In this document: positions 36,207-45,413 of the stretch, piece by piece
Layout: every line of letters starts with the position of its first letter
How positions within the stretch are numbered: position 1 is the first letter of the stretch
Origin: Planctomycetaceae bacterium
GTDB lineage: Bacteria > Planctomycetota > Planctomycetia > Planctomycetales > Planctomycetaceae
Reading direction: 5' to 3'
Assembly: GCA_020426345.1 (NCBI GenBank)
Contig: JAGQQE010000009.1
Coordinates: forward strand, 1-47,190
DNA: 47,190 nucleotides
Made by a program: the position numbers and the translations under genes
The notes under the pieces: generated by a model
Seen by the model: the letters and a program-made list of their open reading frames with translations, nothing else
Database searches by the model: none
What the model was told of the DNA's origin: nothing

Positions 36207-36611
36207 CTATTTCGCTAACGAATTCTTTGACTTGGACAGATTCAGGGTCACCGGGCTGAAGGGGACCGAGATTTGCAAATCAACCTGAACATCCCCCGCC
36301 AGTTGTGACGCCATCGCGGCCAGTTGTTCGCTGCCCACGGCCTTGTACGACTCAGTCAATTCCTGCCAGGCAAATCGCCTCACCGGTGAGGGCATAATTC
36401 TTGCCGCCCGCTCCAGATGACTGATCGCCTCCGGATGTCGATCAAGCGTCTTCAGTGCGATTCCCATCAGCAGATGTCGCGGGCCATCCAGCACGGTCGA
36501 TTCCGGCATGCATTCCAGTTCGGCGATCGCTTTTTCGGGCATGTCCAGATCCAGATAACCGTCTGCGGACATCAATCGTCGAACGGTTTTTGGGGTAATC
36601 TGAATTCGCAT
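36207..36611 (-). CDS. Small TPR-like protein, uncharacterised
   Basis: A 134-residue soluble protein. Residues about 10-95 consist of repeated paired helices with tetratricopeptide character: a first pair at LMSADGYLDLDMPEKAIAELE, a second at LLMGIALKTLDRHPEAISHLERA, and a third helix pair at FAWQELTESYKAVGSEQLAAM. The alanine/leucine spacing fits the TPR consensus with degenerate turns. The polar C-terminus ends in KNSLAK. AGGAG lies nine bases before the ATG at 36611, a strong start. A role as a protein-binding adaptor is inferred; no partner is evident from the neighbours. Confidence 0.75.
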   Translation of the reverse strand: MRIQITPKTVRRLMSADGYLDLDMPEKAIAELECMPESTVLDGPRHLLMGIALKTLDRHPEAISHLERAARIMPSPVRRFAWQELTESYKAVGSEQLAAMASQLAGDVQVDLQISVPFSPVTLNLSKSKNSLAK

Positions 36612-37054
36612 AGCGGCCAGCTCCTTAGTCTGCTTTGAACGAACTTTGACGTCCGATTGTGCTTTTTACGATTCCCAGCAGGACTTGCAACAAGTGACTT
36701 CCGTTGTGTTGTCCTTCTGACACCAGAATTAAGCAAGTGTCGCGCCAAACAGCAGGCGATTCAGCATTTTTTCTGTAACCTCCTATTTACAAAACACTTA
36801 CAACACCGAAGGACGACTGAACCGGGGAGACCTGACTGCCAAAACTACAATTCGATGAATGAGTTTTCCGAATTTGCGGGCGAATTGAAACGCTTCCATT
36901 GCAATAGTTACCAAACCGCTCCGGTTCCAGCGAGAAAAAGTTGTCGTACCAGACCAACATGACGTAAGTCAAAGCGGCTGTGGAATTCCGGCGAAACGAA
37001 CCGATGTATTTCCGCAGAGACGAGGCGGAAACAAGGGGTAAGTTCGAGGTAGCA
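36612..37054. other. 443-base divergent region upstream of the glycan operon
   Basis: This gap separates the TPR-like gene from the WecA-type gene and probably holds the promoter of the six-gene run to the right. The WecA frame remains open back to 36980, but GAGG just before ATG 37055 and the onset of the first membrane helix favour the later start. A rightward open frame at 36657-36962 has no family features. No RNA gene was recognised. Confidence 0.4.
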
Positions 37055-38233
37055 ATGCTGGAAGTCCTGGTGGCGGCGTTCCTGGTGCCGATGGCAATTT
37101 CGGCCATCGTAGTCCCGTTTATTCGTGGGCTTGCGCCAACCCTTGGACTCATCGACCAACCAGGGCACAGAAAGGTGCATGTGCAGCCAACCCCGCGGAG
37201 CGGCGGAATTGCCGTCTGGCTGGGAATCGTGCTGACCATTCTCATCGGGGTGCTCGGATGGAAACTGCAATGGCCCGGATTTGCCGCCCGTCTTGAAACG
37301 CTGACGGATTCCATGACTGGAAACCCCGAACGGATGCGTCAGCTGATGGCCGTTGCTGTGGGAGGATGCCTTCTTTTCTTTGTGGGTCTTGCTGATGATC
37401 GATTCAACCTTTCCTGGAAGATCAGGCTTGGTATTCAGTTGTCAGTTGCGGCAGGAGTCTCCCTTGCCGGCGTTCGGGCAACGATCTTTGTATCGCAACC
37501 CTGGATCGGCCTGTGTGTCAGCATCCTCTGGATCATGATTCTGACAAACGCCATGAATTTCCTTGACAACATGGATGCGTTGTCGGCGGGAATCGGCGTA
37601 ATCGCATCTTTAATCTTCGCGGTCATCCTTGTAGTGCTGCTGCACAATCCTGTCTGGTCCGTGGCCATCGCGCTGGTGATGCTTGCTGGTTCACTCACAG
37701 GATTCTTATTCTGGAACCGCCCACCTGCCTCAATTTTCATGGGCGACTGTGGCAGTAATCTCATTGGGTTCCTTCTGGCGACATTGACGATCGTCGGAAC
37801 CTTCTACGACCACTCCGGCAGCCGACATGTCATTCTCGCTCCGTTGTGCGTTCTGGCGATACCCCTGTACGACTTCAGTACAGTCATTCTGATTCGACTC
37901 CGGCAGGGTCGAAGCCCTTTCCATGGAGACAAGAGCCACTTTTCTCACCGACTCGTTGAACTTGGCCTGCGTCCCGGGCCAGCGGTTCTGACAATTCATC
38001 TCGCCACTCTGATGACAGGACTTGGCGGCGTTCTGCTTTATAAGGTCTCCGACTGGTCGGGCGCAGTGGTTGTCCTGAGTCTGATCGTCTGCGTGTTATG
38101 CATTGTTGCAATTCTGGAGACCGTGGGGCGAAGATCAGTCAATCAGATGACGGCGATCAAGGCCACGCAGGAAGCCAACCATAACATGGCGGGTGCAGGC
38201 GGTCCTGATGTCGCTGTGACCAGTCCATCATGA
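37055..38233 (+). CDS. WecA/MraY-type undecaprenyl-phosphate sugar-1-phosphate transferase
   Basis: An integral membrane enzyme that would load a sugar-1-phosphate (GlcNAc-like) onto undecaprenyl phosphate to begin a surface glycan. The 392 residues contain about ten helices. Diagnostic cytoplasmic motifs are PGHRKVHVQPTPRSGGIAVW, Asp114-Asp115 in GLADDRFNLSWK, NAMNFLDNMDALSAG (165-179) and MGDCGSNLIGF with Asp231. They match the polyprenyl-phosphate GlcNAc-1-P transferase branch rather than MraY. GAGG lies before ATG 37055. The stop overlaps the start of the ligase-like gene (ATGA), so the two are translationally coupled. The exact nucleotide-sugar is unknown. Confidence 0.9.
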   Translation: MLEVLVAAFLVPMAISAIVVPFIRGLAPTLGLIDQPGHRKVHVQPTPRSGGIAVWLGIVLTILIGVLGWKLQWPGFAARLETLTDSMTGNPERMRQLMAVAVGGCLLFFVGLADDRFNLSWKIRLGIQLSVAAGVSLAGVRATIFVSQPWIGLCVSILWIMILTNAMNFLDNMDALSAGIGVIASLIFAVILVVLLHNPVWSVAIALVMLAGSLTGFLFWNRPPASIFMGDCGSNLIGFLLATLTIVGTFYDHSGSRHVILAPLCVLAIPLYDFSTVILIRLRQGRSPFHGDKSHFSHRLVELGLRPGPAVLTIHLATLMTGLGGVLLYKVSDWSGAVVVLSLIVCVLCIVAILETVGRRSVNQMTAIKATQEANHNMAGAGGPDVAVTSPS

Positions 38234-40641
38234 AACGCTCTGTCTTTGGACTCATCGCGGCCATCATTACGGCCAACATGCTCTGGGCTTCAGAAGAAGC
38301 CTACGATGGTGCGGGCCTGCACTGGGTCGTCCTGTGGGGAATGGTGGGCCTGCTCGCTTCGCTGAACCAGTTCAGCCGCATGCGGTCTGATGAACAGCCA
38401 GCCGGCGGTCCTGCAAACAAAACCTTCCGAACTGCACAACTGGCTGACATTGGCTGGATGTTGATTGCTGTCGGTCAGTGGATTTCAACAGCGAGACTGT
38501 TCCGAACCGGAGGCGATCGAAGAACAGCGTTGAATTTATCGCTGGAGTGGTTTGCACTGGCCATCGCGTGGTGGGTGTTCCGGCAGTTGCAGCGACATCA
38601 CGACCAACGACGCCAGCTTGGTATCCTGTTCGCGTGCCTGATCGCCGGAATTGCAACCTATGGTCTGTGGCAGCATCATGTTATCTACGTGCAACAATCT
38701 GACTGGTACACAGGTATCCGCAACGAACTCGATGAGCTCGCAGGGTCAGATAACCCCGCATCGTTTGGCCAGATTGCGAAACTCAAGTCCGAATTGCAGC
38801 AGAATGGCATCCCACTCTCCGGCACGGACCGAATTCTTTGGGAAAACCGACTGCTGAACAGCACTGAGCCGACAGGCACCTTCGCCCTGGCAAATACGCT
38901 GGCAGGCTTGCTGGGTGTGGGATTGGTGATGATTGCGGGCCAGCTGGCAAACGAATGGATGAAGAACGTCCATCGTCGCAAACTGCAAATGCTCTACCTG
39001 TGCATCGTCTTCACTCTGGCTGGCTATTGCTTCGTCCTGACAAAAAGCCGTACGGCCTGGATCGCCACGCTGGTCGGTTTCGTCATCCTGTTTGCTCAAA
39101 GAAGACGAACCCCTGCATCCACGAGACGAGCGTTCAGAATTGCGGTCTTCGCCGGCGCTACGATGCTTCTGACATCCGCGATTGCAGCGGCCACAGGCGC
39201 TCTGGACAAAGAGGTCCTTCTCGAATCGCCTCGATCTCTGCAGTTCCGTCTTCTGTATTGGCTGGGCACCAGGGATGTCCTCCTGGAGTCCCCTGTATTT
39301 GGAGCTGGTCCCGGCAATTTCCGGCAGGCATACCTGAGACATAAGCCACCTGAATCCAGCGAAGAAATCCGCGATCCGCATAACATGCTGCTGGAAGCTT
39401 GGACATCCGGCGGGCTGATGAGTCTTGTTGGGATAATTCTGTGTTCGACCGCGTGGGGAATCAGTTTCCGCCACTCACGAAGTAGCGACCGTGAGCAGAA
39501 TGAACGTTTGAATAAGCGAGTCACAGACTCGGAAGTAACTGAGTCAGCGGATGCGTTCAATATTGAGGGAGCGTTGTGGAAAGCCTGCGTAACTGGATTT
39601 CTCCTGCATTCCGTCTGGCAATGGTTGAATGGCCGAGACTTTTCTGACGCGATTGATCCGTTTCTGCTGGTTCCGTTCACTTCAGTGGCAGGATGCTGGA
39701 TTCTTACGAGATCGATTCGACCAAGACGATCGCCTCAGAAGGAAGGACAGCAAGGCCGGAATGAATCGGAGTTCGAACCGATGTCGAACCGAATCTGCCT
39801 GGCTGCCTCCGCTGTACTGGGCATACATCTGCTTGGCGCGGGTGGTTTCCAGATGCCATCCGTCATGCTGGTGTTTGCAGCGATGCTGACCGGTGCCACT
39901 GGCAGCGATCCTGTTCTACCGCCCGCCCAAAATAATGCTGCTGAAAAGAGCAATTTGTCAACAAGGCTTGCAGCCACAACAAATCTGGTCCTCTGTACGA
40001 TCGGGCTGTTTGTCAGCATACGGTTTGGCTTGATGCCCGTTCGGGAATCTGAGCAATTCTCACAGCAGGCTCAGTTCGCGCTGATCGATGGTAATACATC
40101 GACCGCTGTCGCTTTTTTCAAAAAAGCGGCCTCTGCAGACCCATTTGGCGTGCATCCGCGCCAACAGATCGCAGAACTCGAAACGTACAGGCTTCAGGAA
40201 ATGGTCCGTCAGCAAGTGCAGGGTCACTCGGCAAGCGTGCCACCGGATGAAAGGCGGGAGATCAACCCGGCTCTCACTCGGCAGTTCAAACTGGCATTGC
40301 GGGCCTGTGAGAATCTGGAAAATGCTGATCTTCAGAGTGTTGTTGTGCCAAGACTGCGATCTGGATGCGAATACGCTATGTTCGAAGGCACAGGCGACCG
40401 CAGTCATCTCGGTAAAGCAGTAGAACATCTGCAGGAAGTTGTCAGAATGTATCCGACAAATCCGGTCGACTTGTGGAGACTGGCGATAACAGCGGCTGAC
40501 GATTCGCAACGATTGCCCCTGGCAAAAAATGCGGCTGCAAAGGCCGTCCTGCAGGATGAAATCAATCACAAATGGGGTCACATCGATCGATACCTGTCTG
40601 AAGATCAACTAGCTCAGTTAGAGTCCATCCTGAATCAGTAA
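38230..40641 (+). CDS. O-antigen ligase/polymerase-like membrane protein with C-terminal TPR-like region
   Basis: An 803-residue polytopic protein. The first half has many hydrophobic helices and the Wzy_C/O-antigen-ligase segment around 330-400, reading SLQFRLLYWLGTRDVLLESP then FGAGPGNFRQAYLRHKP and DPHNMLLEAWTSGG, which is typical of the family. After another set of helices (about 440-600) the last 200 residues are soluble and helical with TPR-like spacing (SQQAQFALIDGNTSTAVAFFKKA). Such proteins polymerise or transfer lipid-linked glycans at the outer face of the inner membrane. It is coupled to the WecA-like gene by a 4-base overlap. The glycan made is unknown. Confidence 0.85.
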   Translation: MKRSVFGLIAAIITANMLWASEEAYDGAGLHWVVLWGMVGLLASLNQFSRMRSDEQPAGGPANKTFRTAQLADIGWMLIAVGQWISTARLFRTGGDRRTALNLSLEWFALAIAWWVFRQLQRHHDQRRQLGILFACLIAGIATYGLWQHHVIYVQQSDWYTGIRNELDELAGSDNPASFGQIAKLKSELQQNGIPLSGTDRILWENRLLNSTEPTGTFALANTLAGLLGVGLVMIAGQLANEWMKNVHRRKLQMLYLCIVFTLAGYCFVLTKSRTAWIATLVGFVILFAQRRRTPASTRRAFRIAVFAGATMLLTSAIAAATGALDKEVLLESPRSLQFRLLYWLGTRDVLLESPVFGAGPGNFRQAYLRHKPPESSEEIRDPHNMLLEAWTSGGLMSLVGIILCSTAWGISFRHSRSSDREQNERLNKRVTDSEVTESADAFNIEGALWKACVTGFLLHSVWQWLNGRDFSDAIDPFLLVPFTSVAGCWILTRSIRPRRSPQKEGQQGRNESEFEPMSNRICLAASAVLGIHLLGAGGFQMPSVMLVFAAMLTGATGSDPVLPPAQNNAAEKSNLSTRLAATTNLVLCTIGLFVSIRFGLMPVRESEQFSQQAQFALIDGNTSTAVAFFKKAASADPFGVHPRQQIAELETYRLQEMVRQQVQGHSASVPPDERREINPALTRQFKLALRACENLENADLQSVVVPRLRSGCEYAMFEGTGDRSHLGKAVEHLQEVVRMYPTNPVDLWRLAITAADDSQRLPLAKNAAAKAVLQDEINHKWGHIDRYLSEDQLAQLESILNQ

Positions 40642-40701
40642 TTCGTACAGAACGCACGCATCTCCGTTGATAACGGGGCAATGGCCTGCAAGGTAATGCA
40701 A

Positions 40702-41961
40702 ATGAATAAGTCTATCGTGGTTGCAGTTGGAGTCGTGGGCCTGATCGGCGCTGGTATCGTGTTGTTTCTTTCCGATGGACAGTCGACTGAGAAACTGCTT
40801 TCTGATCCATCAACACCATCCGCTGAATATCCCTGGCTGCCCGGCAATCAGCCTGATTTGGCAGCGGACGATCACGCAGGTCACGATCATTCGCTAAGTG
40901 GCCCCGAGGCAGATGATGAAAAAGAAAAGCCCCGACCAAAGATTGCAGGAAAGGGCCCCTATCCCAAAGCGGAAGTTCCGGAGACATTGTTTGACTTCGG
41001 TCGACAGCTTCTGCATTCTGAACCCGGACAACACGATTTCACGATCCGGAATACCGGCGAAGCCGATCTCGAACTCGTCGCTGGCGAAGCAACCTGTCAA
41101 TGCACATCGTTCGACGTGAACAAAGCCCGGATTGCACCAGGTGAGGAAGCCATTGTCCATATTCGATGGAAAGCAGAGCGACGTGATGTCACGTTCAGAC
41201 ATGGCGGACCGGTCTATACCAACGACCCCGAGAATCCAGAGATCACGTTCAATGTGACCGGAGCGATTGACGAAGCTGTCGAGATTCTTCCCAGCAGCCA
41301 ATGGGACGTCGGCAACGTCTATGCCGACCGGAACGGCAAAGTGCAAACAGCATTTGCATCCAGAATGGTGGATTCGTTCGAAATTGAATCCATCGAAGCA
41401 GATTCGGAATTCATTACTGTCGAGACGACTCCTATGAGTCAGGAAATGCTCGCGCGCGATGACTGGCGCTGTGGCTATTCCCTCACCGTCACGGTCTCCA
41501 ACGAGATCCCCAATGGTTCGTTCCAGGGAAAAGTGAGTGCAAAACTCTCCTGCTCTGATGAAAAACTCATCATCCCCGTGACCGCCCGCAAGCAGGGACG
41601 GATCCGATGCCTGCCAATGCCGGGCACGTTCTTCGATCCTGAAATCATGCTCCTGAAACTGGGTGTATTCTCAGCCAGTGAAAGCAGAAGCGGTAAGATT
41701 CTGTTGCTGGTTGACCAGGAGGGACTCGAAGGGCCGCTCGAAATCACGAACCTGGAAGCCAGCCCTGGCTTTGTCAAAGCAACGATTGAACCGGACGGTG
41801 ACCAGTCAGGTCCAAAACGACGTTATATTCTGACCGTTGAGGTACCGGCGGGAAAGCCACGCGTCAAACACACGATGGGAAACCTGGCATCACTGCGAAT
41901 TGAAACGAACCACCCCAAAGGTGAGACCATACCACTCGATATTCTGTTCTCAACGAACTGA
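40702..41961 (+). CDS. DUF1573 domain protein, membrane-anchored
   Basis: A 419-residue exported protein with an N-terminal signal or anchor helix (about 4-22, IVVAVGVVGLIGAGIVLFL). A polar His/Asp-rich linker follows, then a DUF1573 beta-sandwich around 95-190 with FDFGRQLLHSEPGQHDFTIRN and the family's CxC motif in GEATCQCTSF. More beta-rich repeats of similar style run to the end (KLSCSDEKLIIPVTARKQG). DUF1573 domains resemble ASH/MSP domains and are common in planctomycete secreted proteins; their partner is unknown. AAGG lies eight bases before ATG 40702; ATG 40681 is an alternative. It follows the ligase-like gene by 60 bases. Confidence 0.82.
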   Translation: MNKSIVVAVGVVGLIGAGIVLFLSDGQSTEKLLSDPSTPSAEYPWLPGNQPDLAADDHAGHDHSLSGPEADDEKEKPRPKIAGKGPYPKAEVPETLFDFGRQLLHSEPGQHDFTIRNTGEADLELVAGEATCQCTSFDVNKARIAPGEEAIVHIRWKAERRDVTFRHGGPVYTNDPENPEITFNVTGAIDEAVEILPSSQWDVGNVYADRNGKVQTAFASRMVDSFEIESIEADSEFITVETTPMSQEMLARDDWRCGYSLTVTVSNEIPNGSFQGKVSAKLSCSDEKLIIPVTARKQGRIRCLPMPGTFFDPEIMLLKLGVFSASESRSGKILLLVDQEGLEGPLEITNLEASPGFVKATIEPDGDQSGPKRRYILTVEVPAGKPRVKHTMGNLASLRIETNHPKGETIPLDILFSTN

Positions 41962-41975
41962 ACAAGGCCATTCTT

Positions 41976-43181
41976 TTGACACGATACTTTCGCACAACTC
42001 TGCTTGTCATTATCGCATGTGGATCTGCTTCTCACGCGGACGACGCCCGATTTGAGTCGAGATTCATATTTCCGCTCGACGCTCAACACAATCACGCGGC
42101 CGGAATCACAGAACTCACTGACGGCAGCCTTCTGGTCTCGTGGTATCGCGGATCCGGCGAACGAAAGGCAGATGACGTTGCCGTCTTTGGTTCAAGACTT
42201 GTGCAGCCAGGTGACAGTCACAAGGCAGAATGGTCTGAGCCGTTCATCATGGCAGACACTCCCGGGTTTCCGGACTGCAACACCTGTCTGATGACCGATC
42301 ATCAGGGTCGGGTATGGCTGTTCTGGCCCGTCATCATCGCAAATTCCTGGGAATCCTGCATCACAAGATTTCGAGTTGCGGATTTACCAGAGGGAGAGGG
42401 AAGCCTTCATTGGTCGCGTGATGAAATGATCCTGCTGAAACCAGACGACTTCTCCATGGAAGCCTCCCTTGAACTGGACAAGCTGGTTGCAGACATCAAA
42501 CGCCCGCTCACCGATCACGAATCCAAAGTTGTGCGAATCGTCAAAGAACGGCTGCCGGATAAAATGTACCAGAGACTGGGATGGCAACCCCGATGCAAGC
42601 CCACCGTATTACCTTCGGGGCGGATTCTTTTGCCGCTCTATTCTGACACATATTCGCTGTCTCTGATGGCGGTGAGTGACGATCAGGGGGCATCGTGGTA
42701 CGCCAGCAAATTGCTTGTCGGTTTCGGGGCAATTCAGCCATCCGTCATTCGGAGAAATGACGGCACTCTGGTCGCACTGATGAGAGAGAATGGTTACACC
42801 GGTTATATCCGCCAAAGCGAATCTCATGATGACGGGCTCACCTGGGGTGACGTCACCGTCAGCCGGATCCCAAACCCCGGATCCGGCCTGGACACAATCC
42901 GACTCCGGAATGGCAATTGGGTTCTTGTTTGCAACGATACATCAGAGGGACGACACCGGTTGAGCGTCCTGTTGTCGGAGGACGAAGGTCAATCATGGCC
43001 CACACGTCGGACTCTGGAAGACAATGAATCCGGTTCGTTCCATTACCCTGCCATCATTCAGTCAAAGGATGGCCAAATCCATGTGGTGTACAGCTACTTC
43101 GTTGAAGAGGGCAAAACCATCAAACACGCCACTTTCAACGAAGACTGGATTCGCAGCAATCGAACTGCTATTCACCAGTGA
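41976..43181 (+). CDS. Secreted sialidase-like (BNR/Asp-box) protein
   Basis: A 401-residue exported beta-propeller protein. Signal peptide MTRYFRTTLLVIIACGSASH precedes the mature protein. Three Asp boxes of the S-x-D-x-G-x-(T/S)-W type occur at 234-241 (SDDQGASW), 283-290 (SHDDGLTW) and 334-341 (SEDEGQSW), and a strand containing RPL-type features appears late. Members of this group include exo-sialidases and related glycosidases, but also inactive propellers, and the catalytic Arg triad cannot be confirmed by eye. The only reasonable start is TTG 41976, supported by AAGG eight bases upstream. It lies 14 bases after the DUF1573 gene, so co-transcription is very likely. Confidence 0.82.
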   Translation: MTRYFRTTLLVIIACGSASHADDARFESRFIFPLDAQHNHAAGITELTDGSLLVSWYRGSGERKADDVAVFGSRLVQPGDSHKAEWSEPFIMADTPGFPDCNTCLMTDHQGRVWLFWPVIIANSWESCITRFRVADLPEGEGSLHWSRDEMILLKPDDFSMEASLELDKLVADIKRPLTDHESKVVRIVKERLPDKMYQRLGWQPRCKPTVLPSGRILLPLYSDTYSLSLMAVSDDQGASWYASKLLVGFGAIQPSVIRRNDGTLVALMRENGYTGYIRQSESHDDGLTWGDVTVSRIPNPGSGLDTIRLRNGNWVLVCNDTSEGRHRLSVLLSEDEGQSWPTRRTLEDNESGSFHYPAIIQSKDGQIHVVYSYFVEEGKTIKHATFNEDWIRSNRTAIHQ

Positions 43182-43246
43182 ATTAATGTTCGCTAAGGTC
43201 CGTGGCACCGTTCAACCGTCGTCGTCTATCTGTACCGGAAGTCATT

Positions 43247-44962
43247 ATGCGAGGCTCTTCGCTGGTCGCAATCGGCATTATTCTACTCGTGGGTGCCCTG
43301 GCCCTGGTCTTTCTTTTTCCCGACCAGGCTCCAGATGGAGCGACCAACCGCGAGCCGGAATCGAATGTTGTGACAGACTCCCCTGGCGAGAAAAATTCTT
43401 CGCCCGTTGCCTCAGCGGAAAGCAGTGAGTCAAAATCCCATGCCGCCGCAGATCCAGAACCGCAGGAATCCACGAACGCAAAGTCAACGGCAGGCCATGA
43501 TGAGACCAGCGATCAGCAGAAGTTTGTCCCCAGGAAGGAAGAGTTGAAATTCGTTTCCTGGCCCGTGCCCAAAGCAGGTCTCGTCATCACGGGAGAACAA
43601 CTGGGTTACTTCGAACCGTGCGGTTGCACAGCCAACCAGTTGGGTGGCATGAATCGACGCGCGTCCTTGACGGACAAGCTTCGGGAACTCGGATGGACGG
43701 CTCGCGGAATTGATCTGGGCAGCATGTCACGTCGTTCGGTACGACAGTCGCAGATTAAGTTCGAAATCACGCTTCAGGCACTTCGTGAAATGAAGTACGT
43801 CGCTATCGGTCTCGGACCTGAAGAACTGCGTCTGGATCCTGGCTACCTGATCTCTCAGCACACCACAGACGGTGATCTGCCAATCGCTTTCGTCAGTTCC
43901 AATCTCACGTTTTTCGGCACGCCGGATTTGGGTACTCCCCTCCCCTGGAAAGTTGTTGACATCAACGGGGTCAAAGTTGGGATGACAAGCGTGATGAGCG
44001 ATTCGCGGCGACGCGAAGTGATTCCCGACCGAAGTCCGGAAGACGCTGCCAACGCAGACATCCAATGGCTCGATCCCGTAGAATCACTCAAGAAGGCATT
44101 GGAACATTTTGAAGGCGAAGGGGTTCAATTCAAAGTCTTGCTGAGCCAGTCAAGCGTTAATGAATCACGCGATTTTGCGAGACAGTTTCCGGCCTTTGAT
44201 ATCGTCGTCACCAGCAAAGGGTTTGGAGACGGCGAACAAGAAGCCGAAATGATCGGAACCACCCGCTTACTGCAGGTTGGCGAAAAAGGAAAACATGCCG
44301 GTGTTGTGGGGCTGTACCCGGACCACCCGGATCAACCCGTTCGATTCGAACTCGTCACGCTGTCCGGCGAAAATTTTGGTGAATCCGAAACCATGATACG
44401 ACTGATGCAAACGTATCAGGATCAACTAAAAGACGAACGGATGGTGACAGCAGACGGCCCCGTCAGTCACCCCACCGGTGCGCAGTTTGTTGGAGCCGCA
44501 AAATGCGGCGAATGCCACACGAAGGCCTTCGAAGTGTTCGAAAAAACAGCACACGCCGATGCCTTCAAGAGCCTGGACCCGCATTATCAACGAGAAGGAT
44601 TTGAACGACTGAACGGCATCATTCGGACACACGACCCTGAATGCCTGGCATGCCACGTGACCGGCTGGGAACCCAAAGAGTATCTGCGGTTTCGATCCGG
44701 GTTTATCAATGAAGACATGGCAGAGACAGACGAAGACAAGCTGCTTCAATCGTTGCTCGCGGGAAATCAGTGCGAAAACTGTCATGGGCCGGGAAGTCAG
44801 CACATTGAACAGATTGAAGCCGACAACATCGAAGCCGCACGCAGCCTGATGAAAGTGCCCCTGAGTGAATCCGGATGCGTGAAATGTCACGATGGAGAAA
44901 ACAGCCCGGACTTCAACTTCGAAGAATACTGGGAAGCCATCAAACACCCTGGCCTTGATTGA
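43247..44962 (+). CDS. Degenerate metallophosphatase fused to a tetrahaem cytochrome c554-like domain
   Basis: A 571-residue membrane-anchored periplasmic protein: N-terminal helix (about 5-25), polar linker, a domain of about 105-400 resembling UshA/5'-nucleotidase proteins, then a multihaem domain. The phosphatase-like part retains EPCGCTANQLGGMNRR (Cys125, Cys127) but lacks the usual D-x-H metal ligands at the preceding strand (ITGEQLG) and the GNHE-type motif (GLGPEEL), so it is probably non-hydrolytic. Four CxxCH haem sites begin at Cys420, Cys466, Cys509 and Cys544, like cytochrome c554. GGAAG precedes ATG 43247 by five bases. Electron transfer is likely; the partner is unknown. Confidence 0.8.
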   Translation: MRGSSLVAIGIILLVGALALVFLFPDQAPDGATNREPESNVVTDSPGEKNSSPVASAESSESKSHAAADPEPQESTNAKSTAGHDETSDQQKFVPRKEELKFVSWPVPKAGLVITGEQLGYFEPCGCTANQLGGMNRRASLTDKLRELGWTARGIDLGSMSRRSVRQSQIKFEITLQALREMKYVAIGLGPEELRLDPGYLISQHTTDGDLPIAFVSSNLTFFGTPDLGTPLPWKVVDINGVKVGMTSVMSDSRRREVIPDRSPEDAANADIQWLDPVESLKKALEHFEGEGVQFKVLLSQSSVNESRDFARQFPAFDIVVTSKGFGDGEQEAEMIGTTRLLQVGEKGKHAGVVGLYPDHPDQPVRFELVTLSGENFGESETMIRLMQTYQDQLKDERMVTADGPVSHPTGAQFVGAAKCGECHTKAFEVFEKTAHADAFKSLDPHYQREGFERLNGIIRTHDPECLACHVTGWEPKEYLRFRSGFINEDMAETDEDKLLQSLLAGNQCENCHGPGSQHIEQIEADNIEAARSLMKVPLSESGCVKCHDGENSPDFNFEEYWEAIKHPGLD

Positions 44963-44966
44963 TTTC

Positions 44967-45413
44967 GTGAGCAATCTGAATCTATTCCTCGAAGCGCTTG
45001 CACAGCTGGGAATCGACACGGTTCCGCAGGAGTACATTCAACTGCTTCGGAACTTCCCCGCTGAACTCGCCAATCAATCCCGCTCACCGCACCAGCATAC
45101 AGACGATGCCTGCGTCAGCGATCTTGAATTGCTGAACCACCCCGACGATATCGTCACCATCAACCTGGAAGCTCGCAGTCACTGCATCGCCGATCCTGAT
45201 GGCAATGAATTCCACTGGCCGGACCAATTACTGATCATCGGTGAGAATGGCGAAGGCGACTATTACTGTCTGGATTCGACCGGCGAACATTCCGGCGTCC
45301 TGCAGTACAGACACGTACTGGTCGAATTCGATCTGATCACCGATTCACTCGACGAATACGTCGAACTCCTCAAAGAGGCTTACAGCGCTGGCAATGCTAT
45401 CGGCGAATCCTGA
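44967..45413 (+). CDS. SMI1/KNR4 (SUKH) family protein
   Basis: A 148-residue soluble protein with the SMI1/KNR4 fold. It has an amphipathic start (LNLFLEALAQLGIDTVPQEYIQLL), an acidic middle, and the diagnostic LLIIGENGEGDYYCLDSTGE, close to the family's IGxNGxGDxYxLD consensus. Further beta/alpha elements run to the end. SUKH proteins act as immunity proteins against contact-dependent toxins in some bacteria and as general scaffolds in others; no toxin gene is next to it. The start is uncertain: GTG 44967 lies four bases after the preceding stop, TTG 44955 overlaps that gene's end, and neither has a good ribosome-binding site. Translation is probably coupled to the cytochrome gene. Confidence 0.75.
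   Translation: MSNLNLFLEALAQLGIDTVPQEYIQLLRNFPAELANQSRSPHQHTDDACVSDLELLNHPDDIVTINLEARSHCIADPDGNEFHWPDQLLIIGENGEGDYYCLDSTGEHSGVLQYRHVLVEFDLITDSLDEYVELLKEAYSAGNAIGES

Noticed and set aside
44967-45413. Toxin-immunity locus based on the SUKH protein
   Set aside because: No adjacent polymorphic toxin, secretion module or second immunity gene is present, so an immunity role is not supported.
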